64,000 nucleotides of DNA from Rhizoctonia solani (GCF_016906535.1 NC_057373.1:2108001-2172000), one strand, 5' to 3'. Positions 15,412-27,870 are shown, counted from the stretch's first letter. Notes: a model not told the origin generated them from the sequence alone. Made by a program: numbers and translations.

Positions 15412-18280
15412 TTATCGGTTCGTATTGTTGTCATTTGCGTTGTGGTTTGAAGTCGCATTACCATTGGCTTCGTTGGTGCCATCAGGGCGGGCACGACGAC
15501 GGCGACGACGACTAAAGTTAAGTATAGTATCAGCTTCTTGGCCCCCAGACTTGGTGGATGTAACATACCGAGGGAAGGGTGGAGGTTTGGTCATGGGTCG
15601 CTCGTCCAAATCCAATGCGGCATTAGTACCAGCTTGTAGACACTAAACCCATCGCTCTCGTTAAAAATTGAATTCAAATATATGCAGAAACACTCACCTC
15701 GATCCAGTCTACAACTTGCATCACATTCTCAGCTTGGAGCAGGAACTGCTCGCCCTCGCACCGGACTCGGATCACGTTGCGGCGTTTATAATAGTCACTC
15801 CCCAGTCCGCTCTCGGCTCTCTGGAGTGTATATTGGCGGATCAGCTGATTTCCGGACGAAACGGCGGATTAAAGTGAGGCAGGCCCGAAGCAAATGGAAC
15901 CGAAGTTTGAGTGTGCGACCATCGTCGAGAAGACGAGGTAGAGTTACTTGCACTGATCGAGACCGTGCTGTCGTTCGCGTTCGCTTTATCATCTGGCGCA
16001 GGTGTTTCTTGCGGTTGAGATACGGTAGATCTCGAAGAGTTACCGTGGAATCGCGACAATAAAGACGAGCGGCTTCCATTATCACTCGCTGCAGTTGACG
16101 AAGCTCTCCTTGAGTTACGCCGTGAAGGTTGATTCAAGGGCAAGCGTGGAGCGGCCGATTCATGACCAGGCAAGTGCACTATTTTTACGTTAATACCACG
16201 CATCAATGACTCGTGCACCGCATAGACTCACCTGTCGGTGAGTTCAAATCCACCTCGTCCTCAGTACGACACCTTCGTATTTATCCTTGCCCTTGATTTT
16301 ACCTCCAATAGGCACCTTCCTGATGTCGTACTTGTAGACCATCAAACTGGTCCCGTGTATTACAATATACTGCTTCTTCCAGCCCCGATCCTTGGCCAAG
16401 ACACCCGGTGCACTAAATTCCATCTTGCGGGGCATCATCGCCTCGATATGGATCCCGCATGAGTATCCGGGAAGCCCTTCCTTTCCCTCCTCCTCGCGCG
16501 GTACGGAAGGGTACAAGTCATTATAGCCAGGGGGGTGTCTGATCTGTGTCGGCATTGAATTACGTCGTATCAAAAGCTTGGGTGTGGATGGAGTAGGTGT
16601 ACCGGGCGTAGCGGTCATAGGGCATATCGATTCCCGAGGAGTGCGGAGTGCATCGAACCCGGTCAGAGACATCTCCTCTGAGTGAGTGGGCGACGACAAG
16701 TTCATCATACTGTGGGATACTTGTTGGTACAATGCCGGTCGCGGTGATTCGCCATTTGGGTCGCGCAGAACCGTTGCGGCCCGTGCGCGCCGTGCGGCTA
16801 TTGTGTTCGAGGGAGACAATGGTACCGGGGCCGCCTTGGGCGACGATACATGGGCTCGGGGGGATGCAAGCGATATTAATTGAGAGACCCTCGGCGTCCG
16901 ATGAGGAGTCTTAAGAGCCTGCCGAGCGGCCGCAACCGGATGAGAAAAGTAATCCGTTCTGGGTGGAAGACCACTCGAGGCACGGTCAACCCCAGGGGTA
17001 ATATCTACTACCGTCCATGGCGATCCATTGATCGTCGATGGACCGGGAGTAGGAGTAATTTGTAGGCCGAGCGCCGAGGCCTCACCAAGCGTACGATTTT
17101 GGTCGGAAGCACGAGGCGTAGCAAGTCCAGAAGGGTCATCTGCTGAAGGTGCGGGTGCGTGCATCTCACGTGCGTCAAAATAATCGCCATCGGGCCCTTC
17201 GCTGCCACTATGCAATGTCGATTCCTCAGTGCTTTCGTCAATGCTGTCATGGGCCTCTGGAGAAGAGTCTCCATCAGGCATCATGCCTTCGTTGTCTGAA
17301 GAGTCGCTATCAGTGCCGTCGCTACTTCCGTCTTCATCGTCGTCCTCTTCAGCGTGCGTTGTAGCCATATTCGAAGTGCCGTGACGCATAAGGGCTGGCA
17401 TAGACTTTTTCACATGACGCATCTCCTCTGGGTGAAAGCTCTGGAACCACTATTATTTAAACATAGATAGATTGTGAAAGAGATACGATGCTCACCCTCG
17501 TACGAGGTAATGTATGGTCATGGGCTGGCGTAGGTGGGAGTGGTGGTAGGTTAAGAATAGGCATGGGCATTATTGACCGTGGCAAAGAAGGGGATAATCG
17601 CATGTTCATTCCTCCTGGGGTCACAGGCGAACTGACTGCTTTTCCCAGTGCCCGCGGCGTCCGTGCGATGACAGGTGAGTTATTTGTCGGTGGGAGTGCC
17701 GAGCGTGCTGCGGAAGATTGCCCAGAGCCATAGCCAGAATCGATCTCTGGACTGCCTTGAACGATAGATGGTCGCTTCGGAGAGGATTGGGCCGGTTCCA
17801 TTTCCTGGTCGTCAGAAGGGGGAGTGTTGGGTGTTGGTGAGAAAAGGAGGAATTAACTGGGGTTGTTTGTGTGGGGCCTGACGTGCAAGAGGGTGCCGAA
17901 AGGGTGTCGTGATTGGCCGGAGTGATCGTAACGGCCTTTGGCCAAGTGATCTCCGTTGGTGTCGTATTACTGCGAGGACGATTGCCCTCACGGGGGGTGG
18001 AGTCGGCAGAAGATCTCGGTTTGTCACACGAAGCGCCCTCGATGGGAGTGTCAAATAGTGCCGGCTCTTTCAGAGGCGAACGCACTCCTAGGACCTTGCG
18101 TACGACTGAGGAAGCTCGTGCGTGTATTTGTGATGCCTGAAGCACAGAGAGCGCAGATAGAGAACGGGTACGAGTCGAGTAGATCGGCGAGATGTTCGTC
18201 TTGAGCTTACTTCTTGGTTCTCGAGCCGAGAATGTGTGCATTATGTTTGCATGTGGGTATATACTTGTAACCACCTGCAT
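15412..18280 (-). CDS. PH-domain protein with long disordered N-terminus
   Basis: Probable membrane-phosphoinositide-binding protein of unknown process. The N-terminal half (18280 to about 16560) is Ser/Pro/Thr-rich with acidic clusters ([16 protein letters not shown]). An intron at about 17450-17490 joins it to [18 protein letters not shown]. The PH fold follows: ...[18 protein letters not shown], then [20 protein letters not shown] (strands 1-4), a Ser-rich insertion, and finally [38 protein letters not shown] and VVDWIE, the last strand and C-terminal helix with the conserved Trp. A basic RRRRRRARP tail ends at 15412. So the PH domain is split by an insertion, as is common in fungal PH proteins. 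Two one-base breaks occur: AAAA 17842-17845 and near 16262, just after KDKYEG. The true start may lie elsewhere; 18280 is the first ATG in the frame. Confidence 0.7.
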
Positions 18281-18427
18281 GGGGCGCAGACGAGGTGGGG
18301 AGGTATCAGTAAAGGGTCAACCGGAAGTCCAAGTCCAGGGTAGGCTTTATGGGAGCGATGCGAATTGAGCTGCTCAGGCTAAGCTCCGAGGGGCAGCACT
18401 AGGGCTGAGAGATAACGAGAACAGAAC

Positions 18428-18960
18428 TCACCTGCTTAAATCGACATTCTTCAGCCGACGGCCTGCAGAAAGTGGTTGTTTGTGAGTGCCCCTGTGGTTG
18501 CAGCGCAACTTGTACTTGCGCTTATCCAACCTCACCCAGATCTCGACTGGTCTGTCAAAGAACTCTTCACTCGGATGACGCACATACCATCCAATTCGCC
18601 AACCCCGCAGATTCCCATTTTTGGGTATCACAGCCACCACCTCGTGCAGACTCCACCTGCCATCTTGGGCATACATGAAAATAAATTTAAATAAATTTAC
18701 ACGGTCTGGCGTCACTGGCGACGTCGTTGAGCAAATATGTTTCATCCGCGAGCCATCCCGCCGCTCACACTGGGTCAAAAAATGCGTAAACCCCCTCGGA
18801 TGAATGCCCTAAACATAGACCAGCCGGTTCTTCGGGATCTCGGCATCCTGAACGTATGAGCTTTCCGCATACAGCACATACGGAGCCCGTGTATCACGAT
18901 AGGATCATCACATAAGCATCGCTTGGCAAACCCCTGACACGGGCAACCAACTGAAACAAA
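18428..18960 (-). pseudogene. Interrupted unknown coding segment
   Basis: I do not recognise this protein. On the minus strand, a splice acceptor (tttcag, about 18951) opens into VARVRGLPSDAYVMI. Further on the frame reads APYVLYAESSYVQDAEIPKN and then, across an in-frame TAG, GIHPRGFTHFLTQCERRDGS. An intron ending near 18673 leads to DGRWSLHEVVAVIPKNG, GWRIGWYVRHPSEEFFDRP and VEIWVRLDKRKYKLRCN, with a good donor (gtgagt) at 18427. Codon choice and amino-acid composition look like real protein. A stop codon and at least one frame change break it, and I find neither a start nor a downstream exon that continues it. It could be a decayed gene, part of a transposon protein, or an unusual upstream exon of the PH gene damaged by sequence error. 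Confidence 0.4.
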
Positions 18961-21900
18961 GATAAATGATAGTTGTATTCGTTACTAGTCGACCTGTGAC
19001 CAATTTAGAAGTATCTAAACTTAACTTGGTATTATTATTGAACGCACACGGTACGAGTGAAACCAGGCTTGGACGGTGCATTTTTCCAACCATATGCTCA
19101 CACCAACGCAATCTTGTTACGCACCACTTGAAGCCGCGGCCATCCAATCCCGTTCATCCCGATCGCGAAGATAGCGGGAGAGCGCTTCCCATTCCCATCG
19201 ATTCAGTATGCATTCCGCATTGCTCCACCCCTAAGATATACCTGTGGAGTTCCGCAGTCGAATCATATGCTTCAAGAATTGAAAGAACTTTTTTTTTTAG
19301 TAATTCAACTGGCCATGGGTTGGACGCTCGTTCCGCTTTGGTCTTACTACTCACGCCGCCCTATCTCGTACCAACCGCTCACGGTAATCAAAAATACATC
19401 GAACTCGAGAGATTGCAACTCATGTTGTTTGTTTATTCTTCGCTGCTCGACGATCGTTATTGTCGTTCGATTCAACTGCGACAGATTACAAACTTGGCAA
19501 ATACGAGAAACATGACTCGGATTTGGACTCAGACCCCATCACAGTTGAACAGATTGGGAGTGGAGGCGGCAATAAATATGTATCGTTTTAGTTAGGACGA
19601 TTGACACGCCGGTGCCTCAAATAAGATCACAAACAGCCAGAGATCACTTGCTGTTCTATAAGAGCTAACATTGCACTGCTGCGCAGTGAACACATACTGA
19701 CGAAACAATAACATAATAGGCATCCATCAATTTAACTTTAGCTCACCGAGGCTCTGAGGTCTGGACACAGTATGCACACCCCGTGAACAATCGGATACCA
19801 GCTGCGAATAAAGCGACATCGCCAAATGGTTTCTCGGGTTCGAATTCGGGACTCAAATCCCATCGATGTGCCGACCCGTAGCGCGCCCCTGAACGTCAAT
19901 CAGCCGATCCGCCGGCTACGACTTTGGGACGTTTTCGGGTGTCGTCGGCTTTCTTGGCTTCTTAGGCGAGTGGTAAAAAAAGTGCCGGTGTACGTGAGCT
20001 TGGGAAGGATGAAATAACACGGAAAGGCAACGTGACCTCCCACAGCTGGTTCCCAGGGCTGAAGGTTGAAAATAAAAAAAGGGGGTGGGTTGAAAAGTTT
20101 TATGGGCTGCACGACCCCTCGGCTGTCTTTATTCCGATCATCATTCTAATTGACATTTTCCGCTGGCGGAGGTGAGGAAATGATACGTAATAGCGATCAT
20201 CAAGAGGATTCGCCATTCTGATGCATTTATTCGGGAACATTTTGTTCCCACATTATCGCTTCGTAATGCAACTTGTCCAAGGCTATGTATGAAACAATGC
20301 GAAGAACCGCAACGGAAATCACATCGAACATGACCCATAGCTGTACAATTCAAAACGAGCATGCGACGTTCTATCAAACCCAAAGATCGGTCGCTCCTCC
20401 ATGATCATGGAGAAACAGCATGTGCGGCCAATTCGTACTCGTTTGCCTTGAACTGTTCACCCCAATTTTTTACGGCTAGCGATTCCGGGGTTCCGATCAC
20501 TTCTGGACCTCACAGACCTCGTGCGCGTGCGCTACTAGCCTATACTACGACACTATCTTATCAATTGGTGATCCCATTAAATGAGCGTCTAAATCCGTGA
20601 GATAGAAAGTCAATACGTCACGACAATACACTATAAGTCCCGCCTTGGCGCGGAGAGTCCAGCACAAATGAGATAAAGAGTGTACAATGCGAGAGATTGC
20701 CCAGCAACCAAGCACAAAACACAAGACAGAACCCTGAAACGATTGAAATGACGTCACGTCAGTCATCACACGACGATCGTGTGTAAGCCCAGAAATTATT
20801 TTTAAATAATGTTGTCTAGATCTAGCAAGTCCCGGAGAGATAAAGCTGGAATTTACCCGAATTTATTTAGTGTTAGCCCTGAAAGTTATAGATGTGTTCA
20901 GGAACCGATACAGACGCTGAGCATAGACATGCATCATCGAAGGCACCATCCGAAGCTGCCTCGAGGTCCATATGAGGCCATGAGGCAGCTTCGGATGCCA
21001 AGGCAATGTGAACTGTCAAAGATTGTGCATTCGATTGTGGCGTGTGGAGTCAGCGGGAGAGGTGCTTGTCTTACAAGGCCAAGGGGGCAAGGGCATACAA
21101 GTTACCGTAAAGCAGTGGAGCTGAAAGACACATTGTATGTTACGCCCACAACGAGATATTTTTATTAATTTTGTTATTCGCTAGCGGCGCATGGCTACGG
21201 TTCGCGCGCACGTCGAAATGCGCGGAGCAACTAATAACCCCCCTGCGAATGCGTGCTTGATGTGTGAACCCAATGGGCTTGGTCTTATTCGGGTGTGGCC
21301 AAGGGAACGAGGGATGGAAACATCTCGAGAAAAAAGGGCCATTTCATCTCAATAGACTTACCATCGAATGGGGGTTTGCAATCTATGAAAGCCGGAGCGA
21401 GCAATTGTAACCTGTACACCGCAGCATGCCTCGACTTTGTATTCGGACGAAGGTATTTCCGTGGCATAATGGATGAACAAAGTCTGTCCGTTAGTACATA
21501 GGATAAACTGTGATGGTAGCTGTCCTCCGTCCCGATTGTAGACGCGATTGAATTCATTCCAGGTATGCTTCCGGATCCGTTACAGTTCCTGACACCGTTA
21601 GTGATAGTTCCAATAAAAGACTTCCTGAGCGTCTTGGCGATCCACGTGCGAGAGGAGGCTGATCGCACCAGGACTTCCGTCACTGCTGTAATCAGTCACA
21701 TTGTCTACAATTCACCCAGCAGGAGAGAGGGAGGGGGAGGGAGGGCTTCAATGTCGTTAGACGATAAGCGATGTCGCCAGGGAGCGAGTAGCGTGTTCGT
21801 TTCAACCGCATGTTGGCTTGATATAGGTACTTTGCGAGATGGGGAAATCGGGGGAGGCACAAGGGCACCGAGTGGCCGAGATGTATGCGCCTCGAATGGA

Positions 21901-22769
21901 TGGAAGAACCTCGTTCAGCGACTTCGGCATTTGTTGTGATGCGCCAAGGGCGGTCCTATCACGACAGGGGGAAAAGTCTATTGGCCGATCAGTATTGGGA
22001 GCCGCATGACCGTGGGAGCCACATGGGCACACAGTACTGGTCTTGAGGCAGAGGAGATGGAAAGGGGATATTACTTTATATGAGATTGGCCGAATGTAAC
22101 TTGGTGTGGGACTACTGATGAGATGTAAAAGCAGGTGCGATCTTGAGCTTGCTACTGCGGAGCGCGCTTGCCGAGAATTTTCGCAAGATCGAATGCTGTA
22201 ATAGTCATTAATGGGGATATTCTTAAAGTTCCGTTGTTCAGTTAGCAGTGAATGCCAAGAGAAAGGACATGGGTCTGTCGGCGTAACACGAGGCGAACTA
22301 TTTTTATTTTATTATTTTTATTTACGTTTACGTATGTTCTAGCGTTGCAAGGGGAGAGCGAACTGCTGATGGGGTGCAAATAACTTGATATGAGCATCAG
22401 GACAGTGGACGTCATTGGGATAATATGCCGATATTGAGATGACGAGCTCGGTGGAAGTGATTACGAGACCCCGAATACCATCCGGTAGGAGATTACCACG
22501 CCAAGACAAGCGCTAGCCGGGGACTGCAACGAGCACGGGGTTCTGAGCACACGGAAAGGTGGTGACAGAGATGGGAGATGGTGTAAAGGAATTAGTTAGA
22601 GTTCGGGCAGGGACTAACGGTGTGTGCGCGAGAGTGAGAGGAACAATGACGTCTTGCCTATTTGGCTGAAACCACGGAATCCGCGGAAGCGCAAGTGTGT
22701 TCTTGAAGAGAGTCAAGAGGCGAGTGCACACACACTACTCACTAGATTCCACCCAATCTGACGCGGACG
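18961..22769. other. Gene-poor stretch of about 3.8 kb
   Basis: No open frame here shows conserved motifs or a convincing exon chain on either strand. The longest plus-strand frame (18966-19595) has no recognisable domain. Features that stand out are a perfect 16-bp inverted repeat (20947-20997), small palindromes (ctagatctag near 20816-20825), an A/T-rich run near 22299-22330, and a purine-rich block (gagagagggagggggagggagg) near 21723-21745. It may hold a non-coding RNA, old transposon remains or long 5' regulatory DNA for the gene at 22770. Confidence 0.4.
20947..20997. repeat. Perfect 16-bp inverted repeat with 19-nt loop
   Basis: The left arm catccgaagctgcctc (20947-20962) is exactly complementary to the right arm gaggcagcttcggatg (20982-20997), separated by 19 nt. 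The arms are about 56 percent G+C and would form a stable hairpin in RNA or DNA. No poly-T run follows it and it lies in gene-poor DNA. Confidence 0.9.
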
Positions 22770-24685
22770 ATGTCGAAGCCTCGTGGCCCATTCCGCCCTG
22801 CGAGCCAATACCCGGCCGACCCATATGCACAAAGCCAGTCCAAGGGCGCTTCTCGGGGACGTCTGAACGGTCGAGCCGTGCGCACCGACGTGCTCCCTGG
22901 TCTCTTGAGCTCGATGCGCTCGAATCGCTTTCCGAGCCCCAGAAGAGTGCAATTCTCATCCTAGGAGGTGTGTCCAAGTTAGCCATCGGCCTCGGCGCTG
23001 CTGACGTGAACAGATCCCTCACCGCTGGCTCTGAAGCCTCTATTGGGCATCAAGTCGCTTGCATCATCCCTGTTAATAGTAGCGTCGGTGAGCACGTGTG
23101 ATGATACGTCCAAGTCGATCTCTAGACTGACTCTTGGCAGACCCGGCCATCGCTCGATATCCCACAGAACGAACCCACGCCTGAAATTCGGCTGCTCCCT
23201 ATTGAGGCTGAGAGCACACAGGAAGGAGCAGCTCGACTGGCAGACATCATGAAGTCAGCCGAAAAGCTCGCTCGTCAATGGCGCCGGGACCTTGTAGACG
23301 CTGGACAGCCATCGACTGGCACACTCACTCGTCCCCCAGCCCAACGCAGCAGGCTCTCGTTTGGCGGCGATTCCCAGCTACTTACTCCCCCAGCCACTCC
23401 CCGCATGCGTCCCACGTCCCGCCTTCCCAAGGGCCGAGATCGCCAGAACTACATTAACCAACAGCGTGCACTCGACATGGTCATCAATTTCCTTCCGAAT
23501 TCAAACGCCAAGGGAATCATCAAAGAGGCAATTCTCGTCACCACCATCGTCAAGCCCTCGCTCTTTCCCCTCACCCCGCAGAAGCCCGGCTTGTTTTCCT
23601 CGGGTGTCACGGAACCTTCTCTCTCCCGTGTCCCATCCGCTGCGGATGTGCGCCTCAACTCGCGCTGGTCCCGTATGTTCTCCGGCTCCCGAACATCCCT
23701 GGTCATCAGCAATTCAAACCCCCGGTCTCAGTCACCCTCCTCGCTAGCACCGCCCATGCCTGCAACACCCGCCCGCATCATTCACATCCTCCCATTCACT
23801 TACCTCCCTCCTCCCCAGGGTCCCTTTGCCCATGCTCATCTCATCCGAAAACTCGAGGCCTTCTTGCTTGATTTTTCCTATTCGCCTGCTGCCATGAAAT
23901 TGAACTCGAATCCAAACATGCCAAAGTCGTCAGAACGATTGCGCCCATTCTTGCTGAGCCGGACTGGCTTGACCGAGACCATGCGCATTAGGCGACAAGA
24001 GTACACTTTGGGCGATCTCGTCATTGGCGGCCTACTGGACTGCCGAGCCGAGTCCAACTCTCGTCCGGCCAGTGGATACGCAGCAAGTGAGATATCAGAC
24101 ACGACCGAGTGGATGACAGGGAGGGCATGGCTCGGAGGTGTCGCTGATATTGTACTCCAGACCCCTGGCAGTTCGGCCTCAGGAACAACGGGCGTTGCAC
24201 CAAGCCCGAGCTCGCTTTCAACTTCTGGCACCCAATCGGCGCCTGTTTCCGCACCATCCAGTCCCCAGACGACGGTTGTACCCGGCCCGCCACGCCCAGC
24301 ACGTAGTGATACACGTCGGACCCTTTCTCTTGGCACTGCCGAGCCTCGTCCGCAGGTCTCGGTTCCAGTCCCCGCGATTACGATCAACTCTAGCAAGCGA
24401 GACCAGCGCGCTTCGCTCCCTACGCCCCCAGAATCGAGCGATAGCGAGTCCCATGCGAATTATACCGAGTACTGGAGGGATCATGATAACCCATCGGCGG
24501 GAACGACCGTGAGCTTGAACGACTGGGAGGGATCGGTCCCTACACCCCCTACACCTGGGTCCCCGACCAAGGACTTGCCTGACCGTCGCAAGTCCAGCCC
24601 ATTGAGGAGTAGCACCGAGGCCACCGAGACCAAGAAGAAATGGTGGAGTTGGGGTCGCGGGCGAAAGATTAGTGCACACATGTAA
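22770..24685 (+). CDS. Conserved-looking fungal protein of unknown function
   Basis: I do not recognise the family. An ATG at 22770 opens a basic, Pro/Ser-rich N-terminus. The frame then moves to LDALESLSEPQKSAILILGG and KLAIGLGAADVNRSL, which needs one extra base near 22895-22905. An intron at about 23096-23140 leads to IPQNEPTPEIRLLPIEAES and the long second exon. That exon has a helical segment (ALDMVINFLPNSNAKGIIKE), a hydrophobic strand block (IIHILPFTYLPPPQGPF, then LIRKLEAFLLDFSY), RQEYTLGDLVIGGLLD, and a Ser/Thr/Pro-rich tail ending in KKKWWSWGRGRK and TAA near 24685. Structured blocks alternate with low complexity, which suggests a scaffold or regulatory protein. The donor used for the intron (gtgtga) is weak and was chosen because it preserves the frame. 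Confidence 0.55.
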
Positions 24686-25891
24686 TGGCCGCCATACGAG
24701 CGATAGAGGCGGAGTGGGGTAGTGGTGGGGATGTATTGCGAAGACGACGAGCTTAAGGCTCGCAGAAAATTACAAGGCTCGAGCGAGAACCGGGCTTTTG
24801 AAGCGCTCATGCTGTCCTCGCACGCGTGAACGACTTCGGAGGACGAGTGAGCGAACTCGGGTTTGACATCCCCGGCCGATCTTATTTTTTGGTCAAACGA
24901 ACACGATTTATCATCAATCAACCCTAGACTTTTCCTTTTTTTTACTTCCTAGTATGGGTCTTGAACTCCCTCGGCTTTGGACTTGTCCCCCTCATGTATT
25001 ACCATATTGCGTTCCTCGGTTTCCCCTTTCTTCTTTTTGACTTGTTTCCTTTTCCTGCACCTACCCACATGTCTCTTTACCATTACGCACGTTCCTTAAC
25101 ATTTGTCCATACGTGGACCTTATTACGTTCATCCTCTCGTCTCCTGTGTTATTGGACAAAAACACACCACGAATGCTGTTCATGCCGACTGTTGTTTGGA
25201 CTTGTGACACTGTCTCGCTTTATCCTCACATTCTATCGACACTTTCTCTCCATCTCTCTCTCTCTCTCTACAGATCAGATCCTCGCTTTAGTCCAATAGT
25301 TGTGCTGGTTATCTGTTTGTCACTTTTTTCTTTCTCTCATCTTCCTGTTTATGATCCAATCAATTACCGCCCGCGCCGAAATTACGAGAAATGATTTTGA
25401 CGCCGGATGTTATACCGTTTCAAATACACGTACCTGAACTCCATTGCGTTATCTACTTTGCCAAGAGCGGTGTTAATGGGGGGTGAAGATCCCTCCGAGG
25501 GGTGAAAAAGGGCAGACACAGAATGAGTGTGAACTTGTTACATTACATATAGTGCTTAAATGTCAATCCAAATCAGCCAAGGCCAGTGAACACATGCGAG
25601 AGGTACCAGACTACTAGAGCGCAACAAGGGGAAGGGACGGACGGACGGGTGAACGTGTTGGAGGGTGCAAGATGCGAATGAAATGAGGAAAGCGCAGTTG
25701 TAGGCCTGTGACGTAAGTTATCAGTCCCCATGGAACAATTAGGAAGAAAGCCGAGCGGGAAACACTCACGATATAAGAAATACAAAAAATCTACAAAACA
25801 TCTTCAGGACAAAATGAGCCAAACTTGGAGTATTGGATTTACGTTGATTAAATTGTGGGGGAAGGGACGGCGGGAGGGAGGGGGAATGAAC
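24686..25891. other. Intergenic region between convergent genes
   Basis: Contains the 3' end regions of the unknown gene (+) and the SSH4-like gene (-). From about 24900 to 25380 the plus strand is strongly pyrimidine-rich, with a (TC)n run at 25253-25269. No supported gene is visible; the open frames in it come from that skewed composition. Confidence 0.4.
25253..25269. repeat. (TC)n microsatellite
   Basis: Seventeen bases of uninterrupted tc dinucleotide, inside a longer pyrimidine-rich tract on the plus strand. Confidence 0.9.
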
Positions 25892-27681
25892 CTAGTGCCT
25901 CCTTGATGAGGGACCGTCCAATGCAGCTGCGATGACGTCGGCCGGCAAGTCGAGTGCAACTCCATTTGGGTACCTGTTCACGTCTAGGGGAGAGTATTCC
26001 GGTGGGGGAGGACCAGGGGGAGCCAGCGCAGCAAGTGTCCGGGGCGAAAGCGCGGGGACGTTGGCTCCCGATCCCGCATTATTCCCAGCGCTGGAACCGA
26101 GGTTCAACGGTCGCAAATGAATGTCTGTAACGCGCGGCGTGGGCGGGTTGGGCGAGACGGGAGGCGAAGCCAACACCACCGCATTCTCGTCTCGTGCGCT
26201 CGCAGAGGTCGTCGTACCGTCATCGCTTACGGCTGGTCTCCTAACAAGGCGTCTGAGCGGGGTGTGGAACTCTGCGTCTGTAGGACTGACGTACGGCGTT
26301 CGTTCATCCTCTTCTGCGTCGGTGTCTGTCTCGGGTTCTTCGATCGTGGGCGTGAGCGAGGAAGAAGGCGCGGCGGGCGCTATTGTTCCTGCTCCTGCTC
26401 CTGTCGATGCTGAGCGGCCGGTCCGCAGGGGAGACGGGTGAGGTGGGACCGAACTCGAGCTCGCGTGAGGATGATGTCGTGTGCTCCGACGGGCGGTGGG
26501 AGTCCGGTATCCAGGAGAACCTGTACTTCCAAAGCTCGTTCCTTCTGCGCCGTCGTCGGTGCGTATGATTGCACCTCCTGCTTCAAGTAGGATGCTTCCG
26601 CGTTCGGACCCATAGGCAGGTGGAGGTGCGAGCGTACCAACGCTTGGCGCTAAGCCCCATTTCTTGACGTTGGCTTCGATGAACACGAACCCAGCCTGTC
26701 CAAGGTTAACATGCAAACTGCAAGGACCGTCAGCGCCAATGGTGGGAAAGAGATTCAGCCGGCCGAGACCGGTAAACGCGTCCTCCAAGCGCCGGCCGTT
26801 ACGAGTGAAAAAGGCAGATCCGGTGCGAGGACGGTAGCCGATCCCGAGCACGTCACCCTCGATGAGTGGGGGGCCACAGGAGGTGACAGTGAATGGATAA
26901 TTGTGGCAGCGCTCGCCTGATGATAGGTAGGCAAATGATTGTTTAGCATGGCCTGGCATACTGAATGATGGGAATGGCTTTGTCGCAAGGCCAATGGCGA
27001 TGTTCGTCGTGGCTGGTAAATCGAACATTTTAACTTCCCAGTAGTAAACCTCGTTCAACTTGGGTAGAGGCAAATTGGATTGGACTGAGGTGGCAGAGAA
27101 AGGATCAGGCAGGAACGTGAGTTCGGTGCGAGCGTGAACAAGGAGGTTAGCCCCAGCCTCGTAGTCGGGCTCAAAGGACCAGGCTGAGACACCCTTTTCC
27201 TGTATTGTGAGGAATTGGGATAGAGTGATGTCCGTTGCTTGTGAATTGGGAGGAAACTGTTGTTGATACTCTGTGTGGGGGATCAGTAGGGGCTGTGTCA
27301 AATGAGAGAGAACCGACCTTTGACCCGGTGATACTGGCGTTGTTCCATGTCTGATACACCGTCGAGCCATCGCTGCTCAAGTCCCTCAAAGCCTCCATCG
27401 GCACCAGAGAAGTCTTCCCGACTCATATCAACTGGGCCATTGCGGTCGCCGAGTGCGATGGATCGTCGCCGTCGAAACAAGAGGACAAATACTAGGAAGA
27501 ACAAGAGCAGAAAGAGCAGACAGCTCAACACAATGAGAAGAGGGAGCAGTACTAGCAGTGCATCGTTCTGTCCGCCACCGCGAGTACTGATAGACACTGA
27601 GCCAGGGCTGGTCGCCCCAGATTTGATGGCATCCTGTGCCTGTGTGTACATCGTATATACAACTACAGATGGCTCAGACAT
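25892..27681 (-). CDS. SSH4: SPRY-domain Rsp5 adaptor, SSH4/EAR1 family
   Basis: In yeast, Ssh4 and Ear1 recruit the ubiquitin ligase Rsp5/NEDD4 to endosomal and vacuolar membrane cargo. The ATG at 27681 (MSEPSVVVYTMYTQ) begins a short lumenal part. A strong transmembrane helix follows (ALLVLLPLLIVLSCLLFLLL) with a basic stop-transfer RRRR. One intron (about 27271-27316) joins HRVK to EYQQQFPP. The SPRY domain includes VYYWEVKMFDLPATTNIAIG, GDVLGIGYRPRTGSAFFTRN and LNLFPTIGADGPC. A long Ser/Pro-rich tail carries PPPPEY, a PPxY motif of the type bound by Rsp5 WW domains, and ends SSRRH. Domain order, single TM helix and PPxY all match the family. It is divergent from SNF4, with 189 bp between the two starts. 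I see no frame breaks. Confidence 0.88.
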
Positions 27682-27870
27682 ACTCGGTTTATCGCCCACT
27701 TGGTCACAACCGATAGTCGCTGTATCCCGTAGTGCAGTATAGCGAGTCGTGGTCGGGTTGGGTCGTCGTTGAAGTCCGGATCAGGCCATGCCTCGGCTGC
27801 CTTCTGGCTCCGCTGTTGCTGACAAATCGCATTTCAAATACTACCGCACTGCCACAAGCTGCCCATCCTG
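27682..27870. promoter_or_regulatory. Shared promoter region of SSH4-like and SNF4
   Basis: These 189 bp separate the start codons of two divergent genes, so both core promoters and 5' leaders must fit here. I see no clear TATA box. The region is G+C-rich with a cgactcg/cgagtcg-type element near 27743-27749. Confidence 0.5.

Noticed and set aside
18966..19595. Plus-strand 209-codon open frame in the gene-poor stretch
   Set aside because: No recognisable domain, no nearby splice signals, and it overlaps the opposite-strand interrupted segment region only at its edge. Chance opening is the simplest reading.
19836..19860. tRNA-like B box (ggttcgaattc)
   Set aside because: The last bases do not fit GGTTCGANNCC, no A box lies at the right distance and no cloverleaf can be drawn.
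23878..24396. Long minus-strand open frame inside the unknown gene at 22770-24685
   Set aside because: It is antisense to a well-formed exon, has no splice context, and its Gly/Arg/Val-rich composition comes from the Ser/Pro-rich sense codons.
24961..25394. Plus-strand Phe/Leu/Ser-rich frames resembling membrane proteins
   Set aside because: They come from a pyrimidine-rich 3' region, overlap each other in different frames, and lack conserved motifs.
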